A stretch of DNA of 64,000 nucleotides from Candidatus Nitrotoga sp. HW29 (GCF_924101635.2 NZ_CAKMAA020000006.1:62001-126000), one strand, 5' to 3'. Shown: positions 17,129-25,695, counted from the first letter of the stretch. Translations and numbers: made by a program. The notes: a model not told the origin generated them from the letters alone.

Positions 17129-17434
17129 ATGAAAACGCCCCCCAATACCAAATTTACCGGCACAGACAATCCACGACACCTGCGCGCCATTCAAGCACTG
17201 ATGACCCGCCCGCAACGGCGGGAACATCTGGATATGATTGCCGGATGCAGCAACACCCCCGAGCTTATTGCCGAACTGCGCCGCCGTGGACTGCATGTGC
17301 CATGCGAGCGCGTGCCAGACATTGACCGCGACGGACGGACTATTAAGCGCGGCGTGTATCACTTCGTTGAAAGCGACCGCCGCAAAGTAAACGCATGGAT
17401 TCGCCAGCGGGATGCAGCAAGGAGCACAGCATGA
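17129..17434 (+). CDS. Small conserved mobile-element protein, probable winged helix
   Basis: 101 aa behind GGGAGG. The sequence LMTRPQRREHLDMIAGCSNT, PELIAELRRRGLHVPCERVP and GVYHFVESDRRKVNAWIRQR is a pattern I know from hypothetical proteins of betaproteobacterial islands and prophages. Helical content followed by a beta-hairpin suggests a small winged-helix DNA-binding protein. Function unknown. Confidence 0.75.
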   Translation: MKTPPNTKFTGTDNPRHLRAIQALMTRPQRREHLDMIAGCSNTPELIAELRRRGLHVPCERVPDIDRDGRTIKRGVYHFVESDRRKVNAWIRQRDAARSTA

Positions 17435-17523
17435 ACCGCGCCGTTATCCTGATAAACCGCATCGTGACAGCGGTACATCCTGACTGTCTAATATTGGCCG
17501 TGCTGCTATTCGTTTTGTTGTAG
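17431..17523 (+). CDS. 30-residue single-pass membrane microprotein
   Basis: Start ATG overlaps the previous stop as ATGA and has AAGGAG 7 bp upstream, so translation is likely. The peptide begins MNRAVILINRIVTAVHPDC and ends in a hydrophobic LILAVLLFVLL segment, long enough for one membrane helix in all. The next gene starts 9 bp after its stop. Function unknown; it could be a small membrane effector or a coupling peptide. Confidence 0.55.
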   Translation: MNRAVILINRIVTAVHPDCLILAVLLFVLL

Positions 17524-17531
17524 GGGTGAGC

Positions 17532-18143
17532 ATGAAGACTGCCAAAACATCCACAAAGCATCCTTACGCTGCAATCGAGCATCGAGTGATAGACAGCCTT
17601 GCCTATGCCGACTTGTCATTCTCTGCGCGTTCTCTATTGGTGCAGATTGTTCGTCAAGTGACCGTGCCCAACAATAACGGGCACCTGCAGGCAACGTCCA
17701 CTTACATGAAGCCGTTCGGTTTTAGTGTCAACACTTTGACCCGCGCCACCCAAGAGCTAATAACGCACGGTTTCATCTACAAAACAAAAAGCGGTGGCTT
17801 TCATCAAGGGGCGGCTCAATTCGCGGTTACTTGGCTATCTGTAACAAATACGCGCGGCATTTTTATGCAAGGTTTCAAGGCTTGCGCTTGGCGTGATTGG
17901 CAGCCAGAACAAAAAAAATCCCGCCCCCCAAAAGTGAGCGCGTACAGCCTCAAAAATGATGAACTGACACGGGCCACAACCCCCAAAAGTGAGGCTATCC
18001 CGCCCCCCAAAAGTGAGCATATTGAATTAGTACCAATATATACCCATTCAGCACACAAAGAATCAGCAAGAGTAACAGCAAGTATTCATTGGCTGCCACT
18101 GATTGCCGGTGGCCGGATGCAACCCATTAGAAACTACGCTTGA
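17532..18143 (+). CDS. Winged-helix protein, possible replication initiator
   Basis: 203 aa, ATG behind GTAGGGGTGA. The first 110 residues form a winged-helix domain: RVIDSLAYADLSFSARSLLV, then NNNGHLQATSTYMKPFGFSV and LTRATQELITHGFIYKTKSG. This resembles HTH proteins of islands and plasmid replication initiators. The C-terminal part is proline- and lysine-rich and seems unstructured. Its DNA holds three copies of a 14-bp motif, one in a different frame from the others, so the DNA rather than the peptide seems conserved. The replication role is inferred. Confidence 0.65.
   Translation: MKTAKTSTKHPYAAIEHRVIDSLAYADLSFSARSLLVQIVRQVTVPNNNGHLQATSTYMKPFGFSVNTLTRATQELITHGFIYKTKSGGFHQGAAQFAVTWLSVTNTRGIFMQGFKACAWRDWQPEQKKSRPPKVSAYSLKNDELTRATTPKSEAIPPPKSEHIELVPIYTHSAHKESARVTASIHWLPLIAGGRMQPIRNYA
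17924..18017. repeat. Three iteron-like copies of CCCCCAAAAGTGAG
   Basis: Copies at 17924-17938, 17980-17993 and 18003-18017, perfect over CCCCCAAAAGTGAG. The first is read as RPPKVS, the other two as TPKSE and PPKSE, that is in another frame. The repeats lie in the 3' part of the winged-helix gene. They could be binding sites for its product, either as an origin or as an operator. Confidence 0.6.
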
Positions 18144-18154
18144 AAGGGAAAAAA

Positions 18155-18661
18155 ATGAATAAACAATTTTATGACCTGACTATCGATACATTGGATGATG
18201 GCACCATCCGTCTTGAGCAACGCGACTACTGCGGTGAGTCCGCAATTCTTGACCTACACCCGGCGCAAGTTGCCTACATCGCTGACAACCTATCTGCAAA
18301 CGTACGCGAACGAGTACAAACGCAACCAAATTGGGCAATGGAAAGAATCGCCACTCTTGAACGCCGTCTATGCTGGATGCGCGACCGCTTTGGTGAATGT
18401 GATGGAGAGTTGCCCCACGATATGTACGAACGATGCAGCGAAGCCAACGCATTTTATGCATGGTTGAATGCGAGCTTGGATATAGCAATGGAATTTTGCG
18501 CTGACTTCACTAATGCACAAAACAGCTCTATTGCAGATACTCAAGAAGCATCTTTGTCACCTGGTGATGGTAAATGCCCGCCAAGTACCGCCAAGCGTGC
18601 TGGTGCGCATCCTGAACGGGTGGATGATGTGCGCACCGGCGAATTATTTTCTGGGACTTGA
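18155..18661 (+). CDS. Hypothetical island protein
   Basis: 168 aa from the ATG at 18155, preceded by AAAGGGA; an in-frame TTG 15 bp earlier is less likely. The N-terminus FYDLTIDTLDDGTIRLEQRD plus AILDLHPAQVAYIAD looks like a small beta-sheet domain seen in phage-type hypotheticals. The middle is helical (ATLERRLCWMRDRF). The C-terminal 40 residues are low-complexity. No function can be assigned. Confidence 0.65.
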   Translation: MNKQFYDLTIDTLDDGTIRLEQRDYCGESAILDLHPAQVAYIADNLSANVRERVQTQPNWAMERIATLERRLCWMRDRFGECDGELPHDMYERCSEANAFYAWLNASLDIAMEFCADFTNAQNSSIADTQEASLSPGDGKCPPSTAKRAGAHPERVDDVRTGELFSGT

Positions 18662-18682
18662 TAAAACAGGAGGGGTGCAACG

Positions 18683-19114
18683 ATGGCAGAACAACAAAAA
18701 TCAAAGCGTGGACGCTGGAAAGCTGGTGAAAGTGGAAATCCAAAGGGACGTACGCCGGGTACTGGTAAAGTGGCAAAGCTGCGCGACAGCATCGCCGCTC
18801 ACTTGCCTGCAATCATCACGCAATTAGTGGCCAAGGCCAAGGAAGGCGACTCACAAGCTGCCCGTCTGTTGCTGGAACGCGTACTACCGCCAATGAAACC
18901 AATTGAACAGCCGACAATGCTTATCCTGCCGAATGATGGCTCATTGACAGCCAAAGCCGCCGCCGTCCTAACTGCCGCCGCTGCTGGTGAACTCGCACCC
19001 AGCCAAGCTGCGCAAATAATAACCGCGCTTGGTACGCTGGCAAAAATAACAGAGGTTGACGAACTGGCCGCACGCATCACGGCATTGGAGGTAATGAAAA
19101 ATGGCAACGATTAA
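18683..19114 (+). CDS. DUF5681 domain protein
   Basis: 143 aa with a strong AGGAGGGG site. The N-terminal signature GRWKAGESGNPKGRTPGTGK is the DUF5681 motif, common in phage and island proteins near terminase genes. The rest is helical (LRDSIAAHLPAIITQLVAKA) and Ala-rich. It may bind DNA like a small terminase, but this is not established. Followed by overlapping small genes. Confidence 0.82.
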   Translation: MAEQQKSKRGRWKAGESGNPKGRTPGTGKVAKLRDSIAAHLPAIITQLVAKAKEGDSQAARLLLERVLPPMKPIEQPTMLILPNDGSLTAKAAAVLTAAAAGELAPSQAAQIITALGTLAKITEVDELAARITALEVMKNGND

Positions 19115-19316
19115 GCAGAGGCTAGATGCGCTCGAACTGGCAATCAACGCCTCCGCCTTCATCGTTCCCGAGGTGATTATTCTGGCAGATGGGCGGGTAA
19201 TGTTGAATCATGGCGGGTTAATTTTACCGCCGCCAATGACAGCGGAAGAATGGGAAGAAGCGGCCATGATGCAACAAGCCGAATTATGTGGAAGGTTTGC
19301 CCATGCCAAGCCTTGA
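19101..19316 (+). CDS. Small hypothetical protein
   Basis: 71 aa, overlapping the previous gene by 14 bp and served by GGAGG about 9 bp upstream. It begins with a short predicted coiled helix (IKQRLDALELAINA) followed by a strand-rich part and an acidic helix (MTAEEWEEAAMMQQ). No recognised family. Confidence 0.6.
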   Translation: MATIKQRLDALELAINASAFIVPEVIILADGRVMLNHGGLILPPPMTAEEWEEAAMMQQAELCGRFAHAKP

Positions 19317-19536
19317 CGCCCGTTTACTGGCGCTGGAGCAATACAATCGCACGTCATGCCCCGCGCTGCTGCTGTTTTATCTGTGTGAGCAAAAAGGCAT
19401 ACCAACACCCGAGCAAGCCGCACAGATTGCACAGGCCAACAAAAAAGGCCGTTCGGTAAAAGTGATTCGCTTCGTGTGCGCTGAAGATTCATTCCCCGGT
19501 TTTTCTGGATTACCGGGACTAGCACAGAAAACTTGA
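19303..19536 (+). CDS. Small hypothetical protein
   Basis: 77 aa from the ATG at 19303, with GGAAGG about 8 bp upstream, overlapping the preceding gene. It starts MPSLDARLLALEQ, echoing the helix of its neighbour, and contains PTPEQAAQIAQANKKGR. Function unknown. The tight overlaps with the genes on both sides support expression. Confidence 0.55.
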   Translation: MPSLDARLLALEQYNRTSCPALLLFYLCEQKGIPTPEQAAQIAQANKKGRSVKVIRFVCAEDSFPGFSGLPGLAQKT

Positions 19537-19634
19537 ACATGGGCAGGGGGGCATTAAATCTTTACAGCCTTGTTGTTCCTAGACCGGATGGTATCTCACG
19601 CGCAAAAATTATCCCCCTTTTAAATGGAATTCAA

Positions 19635-19940
19635 ATGGCAGGCGTAAAAGGTAAGAGCGGAGGCGCAAGAAAAGGCGCTGGAAGAAAGAAAAAGGAGCCG
19701 GTAAAAATTGAGGGTATAGAAACGACTGACCCGAAGCGGTTTTTACTGGGGGTGATGAACAATCAAAGTTTGGATGCTCGCTTGCGAATTGACGCAGCAA
19801 AGGCGCTTTTGCCGTACCTGTACCAGAGGAAAAGCGAAACCGGGAAGAAAGAAGAACAGCAGGAATCAGCCAAGAAAGCGACTTTAGGCCGGTTTGCAGC
19901 TTTCCCGCCGCCATCATTAAAAATTGTGGAGAATGATTGA
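19635..19940 (+). CDS. Terminase-small-subunit-like protein
   Basis: 101 aa. The ATG at 19635 is chosen because MAGVKGKSGGARKGAGRKKK is the normal N-terminus of this group; an in-frame ATG at 19539 and the frame start at 19533 would add 32-34 residues. The basic GGARKGAGRKK motif and the helical DPKRFLLGVMNNQSLDARLR and IDAAKALLPYLYQRK are typical of small phage terminase proteins (HTH, packaging-site recognition). No large terminase is encoded nearby. Phage satellites of the PICI type use such a protein to redirect helper packaging. Its last bases are duplicated downstream. Confidence 0.7.
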   Translation: MAGVKGKSGGARKGAGRKKKEPVKIEGIETTDPKRFLLGVMNNQSLDARLRIDAAKALLPYLYQRKSETGKKEEQQESAKKATLGRFAAFPPPSLKIVEND

Positions 19941-20016
19941 AGCAAAATAACCGGTCGCACGATGCTACCGGTTTACATCCGCCATCATTAAAGGTCGTGA
20001 AAAATGAATGAAGCAA
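19908..20016. repeat. Direct repeat of the terS-like 3' end flanking a hairpin
   Basis: CCGCCATCATTAAA with its following ATG-x-x-x-GAAGCAA occurs at 19908-19945 and again at 19979-20016, 71 bp apart. Between them AACCGGT (19949-19955) and ACCGGTT (19967-19973) form a 7-bp stem. The arrangement looks like a small tandem duplication at the end of the gene. Confidence 0.6.
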
Positions 20017-20469
20017 TAAACATTGAAAAGAGCAATGTGCCACAAATAGCACTTTGCATAAAAACGATATGCATAAAAGCAGAGGTTTGGAGGCGGTAAA
20101 GCTGGCAATTGATGCGGCACTTCCTGCAAGTCAGAATACAAACCCCGTAGGAAGCGATTAGAGCGGTTTAAATTCAGCAGGTGATACCGATACAGCAGAT
20201 GAAACACAAAAAACGATTATAGGCGCTTCTGGTAGGAATTCCGTGCAAGATGACTAGAAAACGCACAGCACATATTCAATCATTGGAAAAACTAATGATT
20301 TTGACCGTAGCGCCACAACCAAGATGTGTCAAGAAAGATTTACCGGATTTTCTTTTTGACACTTATTTAATCAATGCCATATATTCCAAAAAATCCTACA
20401 TCATGCCTACATGAAGAAAAAATCGCTTAGCTAAAAATGGGGCTTGTCCTCTGGAAACCCTGTAAATAT
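20017..20469. other. Right end of the island, no clear gene
   Basis: About 450 bp between the last island gene and tRNA-Thr. Two short plus-strand frames exist, 20004-20099 (31 aa) and 20069-20161 (30 aa), without convincing ribosome sites. They look like decayed gene ends. A TGCCTACA copy at 20404-20411 matches the pair in front of the integrase. Confidence 0.45.
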
Positions 20470-20514
20470 TGGTGCCGCTTGTCGGATTCGAACTGACGAC
20501 CTACCGCTTACAAG
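20470..20514. repeat. Right attachment repeat
   Basis: The 3' portion of tRNA-Thr that is repeated at 13578-13622, with two substitutions. Identity ends in the anticodon stem after TTACAAG, which is the usual crossover area for tRNA-targeting tyrosine integrases. Confidence 0.88.
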
Positions 20515-20545
20515 GCGGTTGCTCTACCAACTGAGCTAAAGCGGC
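20470..20545 (-). tRNA. tRNA-Thr (TGT)
   Basis: 76 nt with encoded CCA. The acceptor GCCGCTT pairs with AAGCGGC. The anticodon loop CTTGTAA reads TGT, and the T-loop is GTTCGAATC. Its 3' 45 nt are duplicated at 13578, so it is the integration site of the island. The gene remains intact after integration. Confidence 0.96.
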
Positions 20546-20604
20546 GATAAAACTATTGGTGTGTCATTCAGATGCTCTGAGTCAACTGAACCGTACATTA
20601 AAAC

Positions 20605-20680
20605 TGGTAGGTCGTGCCAGATTCGAACTGGCGACCAACGGATTAAAAGTCCGCTGCTCTACCGGCTGAGCTAACGACCC
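20605..20680 (-). tRNA. tRNA-Lys (TTT)
   Basis: 76 nt with CCA. Anticodon loop CTTTTAA; D-loop AGCTCAGCCGGTAGAGC and T-arm are normal. The first acceptor pair is a G-T wobble (GGGTCGT with ACGACCT). It lies 60 bp upstream of tRNA-Thr on the same strand and may be cotranscribed with it. Confidence 0.95.
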
Positions 20681-20742
20681 ATATCCCTAAAGAAGGGCGC
20701 ATTATACGGACTTTACCCGCTCTGTCAACGCGACAGGATTCA

Positions 20743-21420
20743 TCATCCTGTAATGCGGTAGCGTGTCGGATCTATTATTCCAGCGGTCTTGAAGCCGGCC
20801 CGGCGCAGTTGGCAAGAATCACACAAAGCACATGCACGACCATTTGAATCTGCTTGGTAGCAGGACACGGTTAGGCTGTAATCCAAACCAAGTCTCGTGC
20901 CTGATTTAACTATATCGGCCTTGGATAGATGTAGTAAAGGCGCGTGCAATGTCAAAGATTTACCCTCTACCGCTGCTTTGGTGGCGAGATTTGCCATGCT
21001 TTCGAAGGCAGCTATATATTCTGGACGGCAGTCGGGATAGCCGGAAAAATCAACTGCGTTTACCCCAATGAAGATGTCCTGCACCTGCAATACTTCCGCC
21101 CAAGCCAAGGCGAGTGACAGCATGATGGTGTTGCGCGCTGGCACATAGGTCGGTGGAATACCTGTTGTTGTTTGTTCCGGCACTGCAATGCGCTTATCTG
21201 TTAAGGCAGAACCACCAAATCCAGTCAGGTCAACGCTGATAACTCGGTGTTCAATTGCCCCCAATACTTGTGCTACACGCTCTGCTGCAGCAAGTTCAGC
21301 ATAATGGCGCTGCCCATAGTCCACAGTCAACGCATAACAAATGTAGCCCTGCTGTTTTGCCATGGCCATTACAGTGGCTGAATCCAGACCGCCTGACAAC
21401 AAAACTACGGCATTATTCAT
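20743..21420 (-). CDS. queC: 7-cyano-7-deazaguanine synthase QueC
   Basis: 225 aa from the ATG at 21420, which overlaps the queE stop as ATGA. QueC converts 7-carboxy-7-deazaguanine to preQ0 using ATP and ammonia in queuosine synthesis. The PP-loop SGGLDS is at 9-14. [17 protein letters not shown] and the zinc cluster cysteines in [18 protein letters not shown] near the C-terminus are all present. Paired with queE downstream of the Tol-Pal operon, a common arrangement. Confidence 0.96.
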   Translation of the reverse strand: MNNAVVLLSGGLDSATVMAMAKQQGYICYALTVDYGQRHYAELAAAERVAQVLGAIEHRVISVDLTGFGGSALTDKRIAVPEQTTTGIPPTYVPARNTIMLSLALAWAEVLQVQDIFIGVNAVDFSGYPDCRPEYIAAFESMANLATKAAVEGKSLTLHAPLLHLSKADIVKSGTRLGLDYSLTVSCYQADSNGRACALCDSCQLRRAGFKTAGIIDPTRYRITG

Positions 21421-22076
21421 TTTCCCTGCTGACCGCCCCACAATAGTTTGTGCAATTGTACTTGCAGGCGCACTGTCAAGTGATCACGCAGAATCCAATC
21501 GGCCAGCACTGTAGGCGACAATTGATCTTGTGCGGGCGAAAATAATACGGTGTATTTGCCAGCCAGATTATGTTCTCGTAGCACTTGCTTGGCCCACATA
21601 TAATCAGATTCATCGCATAAGACAAATTTGATTTCGTCGTGTGTATGCAACGCAGTAAGATTGCTCCATAAGTTCTTTGTCACTTCGCCTGATGCTGGAG
21701 TCTTAATATCCAGAACCTTCATCACACGCATATCGACACTAGATACATCCAGCGCCCCGCTTGTTTCCAGCGACACCTCATAACCTGCATCACACAAAGC
21801 GCTTAGCAAAGACAAGGAATTTTTCTGCGCCAGTGGCTCACCCCCGGTAACCGTAACATAGTGCGTACGATGTCCTGCTACGGCAGTGAGTATTTCCGCA
21901 ATTGTCATATTATGTCCGCCGCTAAAAGCGTAAGCCGTATCACAGTATGAGCAACGTAGCGGGCAACCCGTCAGACGTACGAAGACGGTGGGAAGGCCAA
22001 CGCGACTCGTTTCGCCTTGTAAGGAATAAAAAATTTCGGTGATGCGCAACTGCTCGTTGACGGAGCACGTAACCAT
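21417..22076 (-). CDS. queE: 7-carboxy-7-deazaguanine synthase QueE
   Basis: 219 aa radical SAM enzyme that forms 7-carboxy-7-deazaguanine from 6-carboxytetrahydropterin. It has the [4Fe-4S] cysteines Cys38, Cys42 and Cys45 in [25 protein letters not shown] (15-27), the SAM-binding [11 protein letters not shown] and LETSGA. Translationally coupled with queC. The end of the tol-pal gene run lies 35 bp upstream. Confidence 0.96.
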   Translation of the reverse strand: MVTCSVNEQLRITEIFYSLQGETSRVGLPTVFVRLTGCPLRCSYCDTAYAFSGGHNMTIAEILTAVAGHRTHYVTVTGGEPLAQKNSLSLLSALCDAGYEVSLETSGALDVSSVDMRVMKVLDIKTPASGEVTKNLWSNLTALHTHDEIKFVLCDESDYMWAKQVLREHNLAGKYTVLFSPAQDQLSPTVLADWILRDHLTVRLQVQLHKLLWGGQQGK

Positions 22077-22111
22077 GGAAATGTGCTCTATTTAATATTT
22101 CGACAACCGTT

Positions 22112-22528
22112 TCATGGCTTTATCGGTCTGGATGGCATAACTGCTTCAATTTTTTCAAAACGACGCAAGCGAGTATCTAAATCAATATAAGAATCTCTCT
22201 GTCGTTTTTCTGTTTCTTGCAGGCTATGCGCCTGCATCTCGTCCTGTCCACGCAACCTGCGCAATTCATCTTTCTGAGTCTCGAGTTGTGCTTGAAGATC
22301 AAGTATTTCACGAGTTTGCTGCTTACGAATTTCAATCTGCTGTTTTATAGTATCAGCTTGCTGTTTGATTGTTTCAGTTTGTTGCTTGCCGCTACCCTCC
22401 AGATTGAAAACCCGCTCTTTTAGTTGCCGGATTTGATTATGTGCCTCTTCATCGGTAAAAAAGGCAGCATGTGCAGAAGATGTTGCAATGGCACTCCATC
22501 CAGCAAAGAGTAAAACGTAAAGTTTCAT
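22112..22528 (-). CDS. CpoB-like N-terminal coiled coil without TPR domain
   Basis: 138 aa. A signal peptide ending SSAHA is followed by AFFTDEEAHNQIRQLKERVF and a Gln/Lys-rich coiled coil that ends in RQRDSYIDLDTRLRRFE, the trimerisation module of CpoB/YbgF. The whole TPR half is missing. It closely resembles the start and the end of the coiled coil of the 777-aa CpoB upstream, so it arose by duplication and either lost its TPRs or never had them. It follows pal2 with a 6-bp gap. May interact with CpoB or TolA in the periplasm. Confidence 0.75.
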   Translation of the reverse strand: MKLYVLLFAGWSAIATSSAHAAFFTDEEAHNQIRQLKERVFNLEGSGKQQTETIKQQADTIKQQIEIRKQQTREILDLQAQLETQKDELRRLRGQDEMQAHSLQETEKRQRDSYIDLDTRLRRFEKIEAVMPSRPIKP

Positions 22529-22534
22529 ACCGAT

Positions 22535-23173
<639 letters not shown>

Positions 23174-23354
23174 AATATCAGCTCTCGCAAAGTTACTACT
23201 TCTAAAAAGTCCTAACGTTAGCCGCATACATCTATGATTTTCAGGACATCGCTTATTAATTCTGTTGCCGCTAACATATGGTTATTCTCACATGTAAATT
23301 GACAAAATACCAAAGAATAGGCGACTTATTGCGAAATATCGGACAAGGACGCAC

Positions 23355-25688
23355 TTACTTGAGGGTGTCGAGACGTTTCTTGGCCTGATCAGCTACTTTG
23401 CTTCCGGGGTATTTAACGATTATTTGGTTGAGTGTTTTCTTGGCATTAACTATGGCCTTTAGTTGATGCTGACTATCAGCAATACTTAGCATAGCGTCTG
23501 GCACATTGGGATTGGACGAATATTTGTTCACTAACAGCTGATAACTGTCCAATGCACTCTTATAATCTTTTAATGCAAAATAAGTATTACCCATTTCATA
23601 GTGGATATTAGCCACGTGTTTCGATTCAGGATATTTTTTTATAAATTCTTGGAAAGCATTAATAGCAGTCTGATAATTACCGGTTTTAACATAACCATGT
23701 GCTAACTCATAAGCACGATTTTCCATGTTGATCGTGTCTGATTCCAAGGCATTTCCATTAGTCTTGATAGACGAAGATGATGGAGATACATTTCCAGTCA
23801 CTTTGGTAGACTGAGAAACAGATGGCACTGCTGATGTCCCAGCAACTATCGATTCAAAATGACGCAGGCTGGCATCCATATCAATATAGAAATCTTTCTG
23901 CCGTTTCTCCGCATCCTGCAAATTACGCAAGAGATCTTCATTCTGGCTGCGCAACCTGCGTAACTCAGTATTTTGAGCGTCATCAATCTTCGTTTGCAGA
24001 TCAAGCATTGAATTAGTCTGTTGCTTGTTGGCTTCTGCCTGTCGCTGTTTCGATTCTTGCAAGTTGTGCAGTAAATCTTCATTCTGACTACCCAACTTGT
24101 GTAATTCTATGTTCAGTGAATCAACCTGCGTTTGCAACTTGTGTATTGAATTGGTTTGTTGCTTGCTAATTTCTGCGTGCCGCCTCTCCACTTCCTGCAT
24201 GTTATGCAACAACTCTTCATTTTTATCTCGTAACATGTTTGCTTCATCATCTTGGGTTCCAATCTTTTTTTTCAGATCAAAAACAGCTACCGTTTCAACA
24301 TGGCGCAAGCGGTTATTTAAATCACTGTTGAAACTTTTCTGTTTTTTTTCTATTTCCTGCAAATTGTGCATCAGTTCTTCATTCTGACTGCGTAACTCTG
24401 CGTTCTGTGCCTCAATATTTCCTTGGAAATCATGTATGGAACTGATTTGTTGCTTATTAGTCCCTGCCTGCCGCTTTTCCAGATCCTGCAAGCTACGTGT
24501 TAATATTTCTTCGTTGTGACTGCGTAACTTAGATAACTCTTCGTTCAAAACCTGAATCTGCTTTTGTAGTTCAAGCGGAGATACTGTTTCAAAATGGCGC
24601 ATGCGAGTATCCAGATCGGTATAAACGTCTTTCTGACGTTGATTCGCATCCTGTAATCTGTGATCCAAATCTTCGTTGAGGCCTTGCAACTTACGGAATT
24701 CTGCGTTTTGAGCGTCGATCTGTACTTGGAGATCCAGCATAGCTTGGGTTTGTTGCTTGCTACTTTCTTCCAGCTGAGCGGTGCTTATCTTAAACTCGGC
24801 TTGCTGCTGATCGATAACAGAATTAATTTGTTGCTTGCTGATTTCCTCCAGCTGGGAAATACGAATTTTGAATTGGGATTGCTGCTGCTCAAGCATGGTA
24901 TTAACTTGTTGCTTGCCATGTTCTTCGAGATTTGATATGCGCTCATTGAGCTGTGTTTGCTGGCCAAGTAAAGAATTAGCTTGCTGCTTAGAGGTTTCTT
25001 CTAGATGAAGAATACGCTCATTGAGCTGTGTTTGTTGACTAAGAGAAGAGTTGATTTGCTGTTTACTGGCTTCAATTTGTTGCTTGCCCGTTTCCTCAAG
25101 ATGGGAAATACGCTCACTAAGTTGTGTTTGCTGACCGACAAGAGAAGCAGCTTGTTGTTTGTGTATTTCGATTTGTTTTTGGCTGGTTTCAGCTTGTTGT
25201 TTACCCCTTTCTTCTATCTGAGAAATATGCGCTTTCAGCTGCGTCTGCTGATCTAGCATCGTACTAAAATGTCGTTTCAAGATCTCAAGCTGTTTTATAG
25301 TTTCGATCTGTTGTTTACTGCTTTCTTCTAATTGAGAAATGCGCACCTTTACTTGTGTTTGTTGATCTAATACAGAACTATCCTGTTTTTTATTAGCTTC
25401 CGCTTGCCGCTTCTCAATATCCTGTAAGTTGTGAACACGCTCTTCATTTTGCCCATGTAACTTACGTAATTCCGTTTTTTGTATTTCGATCTGTGTTTGC
25501 AGCTCATTAAACAATTGGAATTGTTGCTTGATAGTTTCAGCTTGCTGTTTGCCAGTATCTTCCAGAGTGATCAGGCGCTCCCTTAGTTGTCGGATCTGAT
25601 TGTGTGCCTCATCATCACTAAATAGTGCAGCTTGAGCTTGCCCTATAACAATACACAATCCTGCAAACAGCAAGGTTTGAAACGTCAT
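23355..25688 (-). CDS. cpoB: CpoB/YbgF, Tol-Pal coordinator with greatly extended coiled coil
   Basis: 777 aa; family members are usually about 250-300 aa. Signal peptide (to about residue 20, AQAAL), then SDDEAHNQIRQLRERLITLE, some 600 residues of Gln/Glu-rich coiled coil, and at about 654-777 three TPR-like repeats (RAYELAHGYVKTGNYQTAIN, GNTYFALKDYKSALDSYQ). The ordinary trimerisation module ending in RQKD-x-Y-x-DLD-x-R-x-RHFE is present several times, as are many LEE-x-x-KQQ units. CpoB links peptidoglycan synthesis (PBP1B) with Tol-Pal constriction in the periplasm. It sits directly after pal in the operon. Confidence 0.9.
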   Translation of the reverse strand: MTFQTLLFAGLCIVIGQAQAALFSDDEAHNQIRQLRERLITLEDTGKQQAETIKQQFQLFNELQTQIEIQKTELRKLHGQNEERVHNLQDIEKRQAEANKKQDSSVLDQQTQVKVRISQLEESSKQQIETIKQLEILKRHFSTMLDQQTQLKAHISQIEERGKQQAETSQKQIEIHKQQAASLVGQQTQLSERISHLEETGKQQIEASKQQINSSLSQQTQLNERILHLEETSKQQANSLLGQQTQLNERISNLEEHGKQQVNTMLEQQQSQFKIRISQLEEISKQQINSVIDQQQAEFKISTAQLEESSKQQTQAMLDLQVQIDAQNAEFRKLQGLNEDLDHRLQDANQRQKDVYTDLDTRMRHFETVSPLELQKQIQVLNEELSKLRSHNEEILTRSLQDLEKRQAGTNKQQISSIHDFQGNIEAQNAELRSQNEELMHNLQEIEKKQKSFNSDLNNRLRHVETVAVFDLKKKIGTQDDEANMLRDKNEELLHNMQEVERRHAEISKQQTNSIHKLQTQVDSLNIELHKLGSQNEDLLHNLQESKQRQAEANKQQTNSMLDLQTKIDDAQNTELRRLRSQNEDLLRNLQDAEKRQKDFYIDMDASLRHFESIVAGTSAVPSVSQSTKVTGNVSPSSSSIKTNGNALESDTINMENRAYELAHGYVKTGNYQTAINAFQEFIKKYPESKHVANIHYEMGNTYFALKDYKSALDSYQLLVNKYSSNPNVPDAMLSIADSQHQLKAIVNAKKTLNQIIVKYPGSKVADQAKKRLDTLK

Positions 25689-25695
25689 ACCTGAT

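Larger units (their letters stand above)
13578..20514. mobile_element. Integrative element in tRNA-Thr (about 6.9 kb)
   Basis: Bounded by a 45-bp direct repeat that copies the 3' end of tRNA-Thr(TGT), at 13578-13622 and 20470-20514 with 2 mismatches. The intact tRNA is at the right end and the partial copy beside the integrase at the left. Cargo on the plus strand: integrase, hicAB, several short unknown genes, a probable AlpA/Xis-like HTH protein, a winged-helix putative replication protein, a DUF5681 protein and a terminase-small-subunit-like protein. Genes are tightly packed with ATGA overlaps and strong ribosome sites. There are no capsid, tail, relaxase or type IV secretion genes, so it must be mobilised by another element or be defective. 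Confidence 0.85.
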
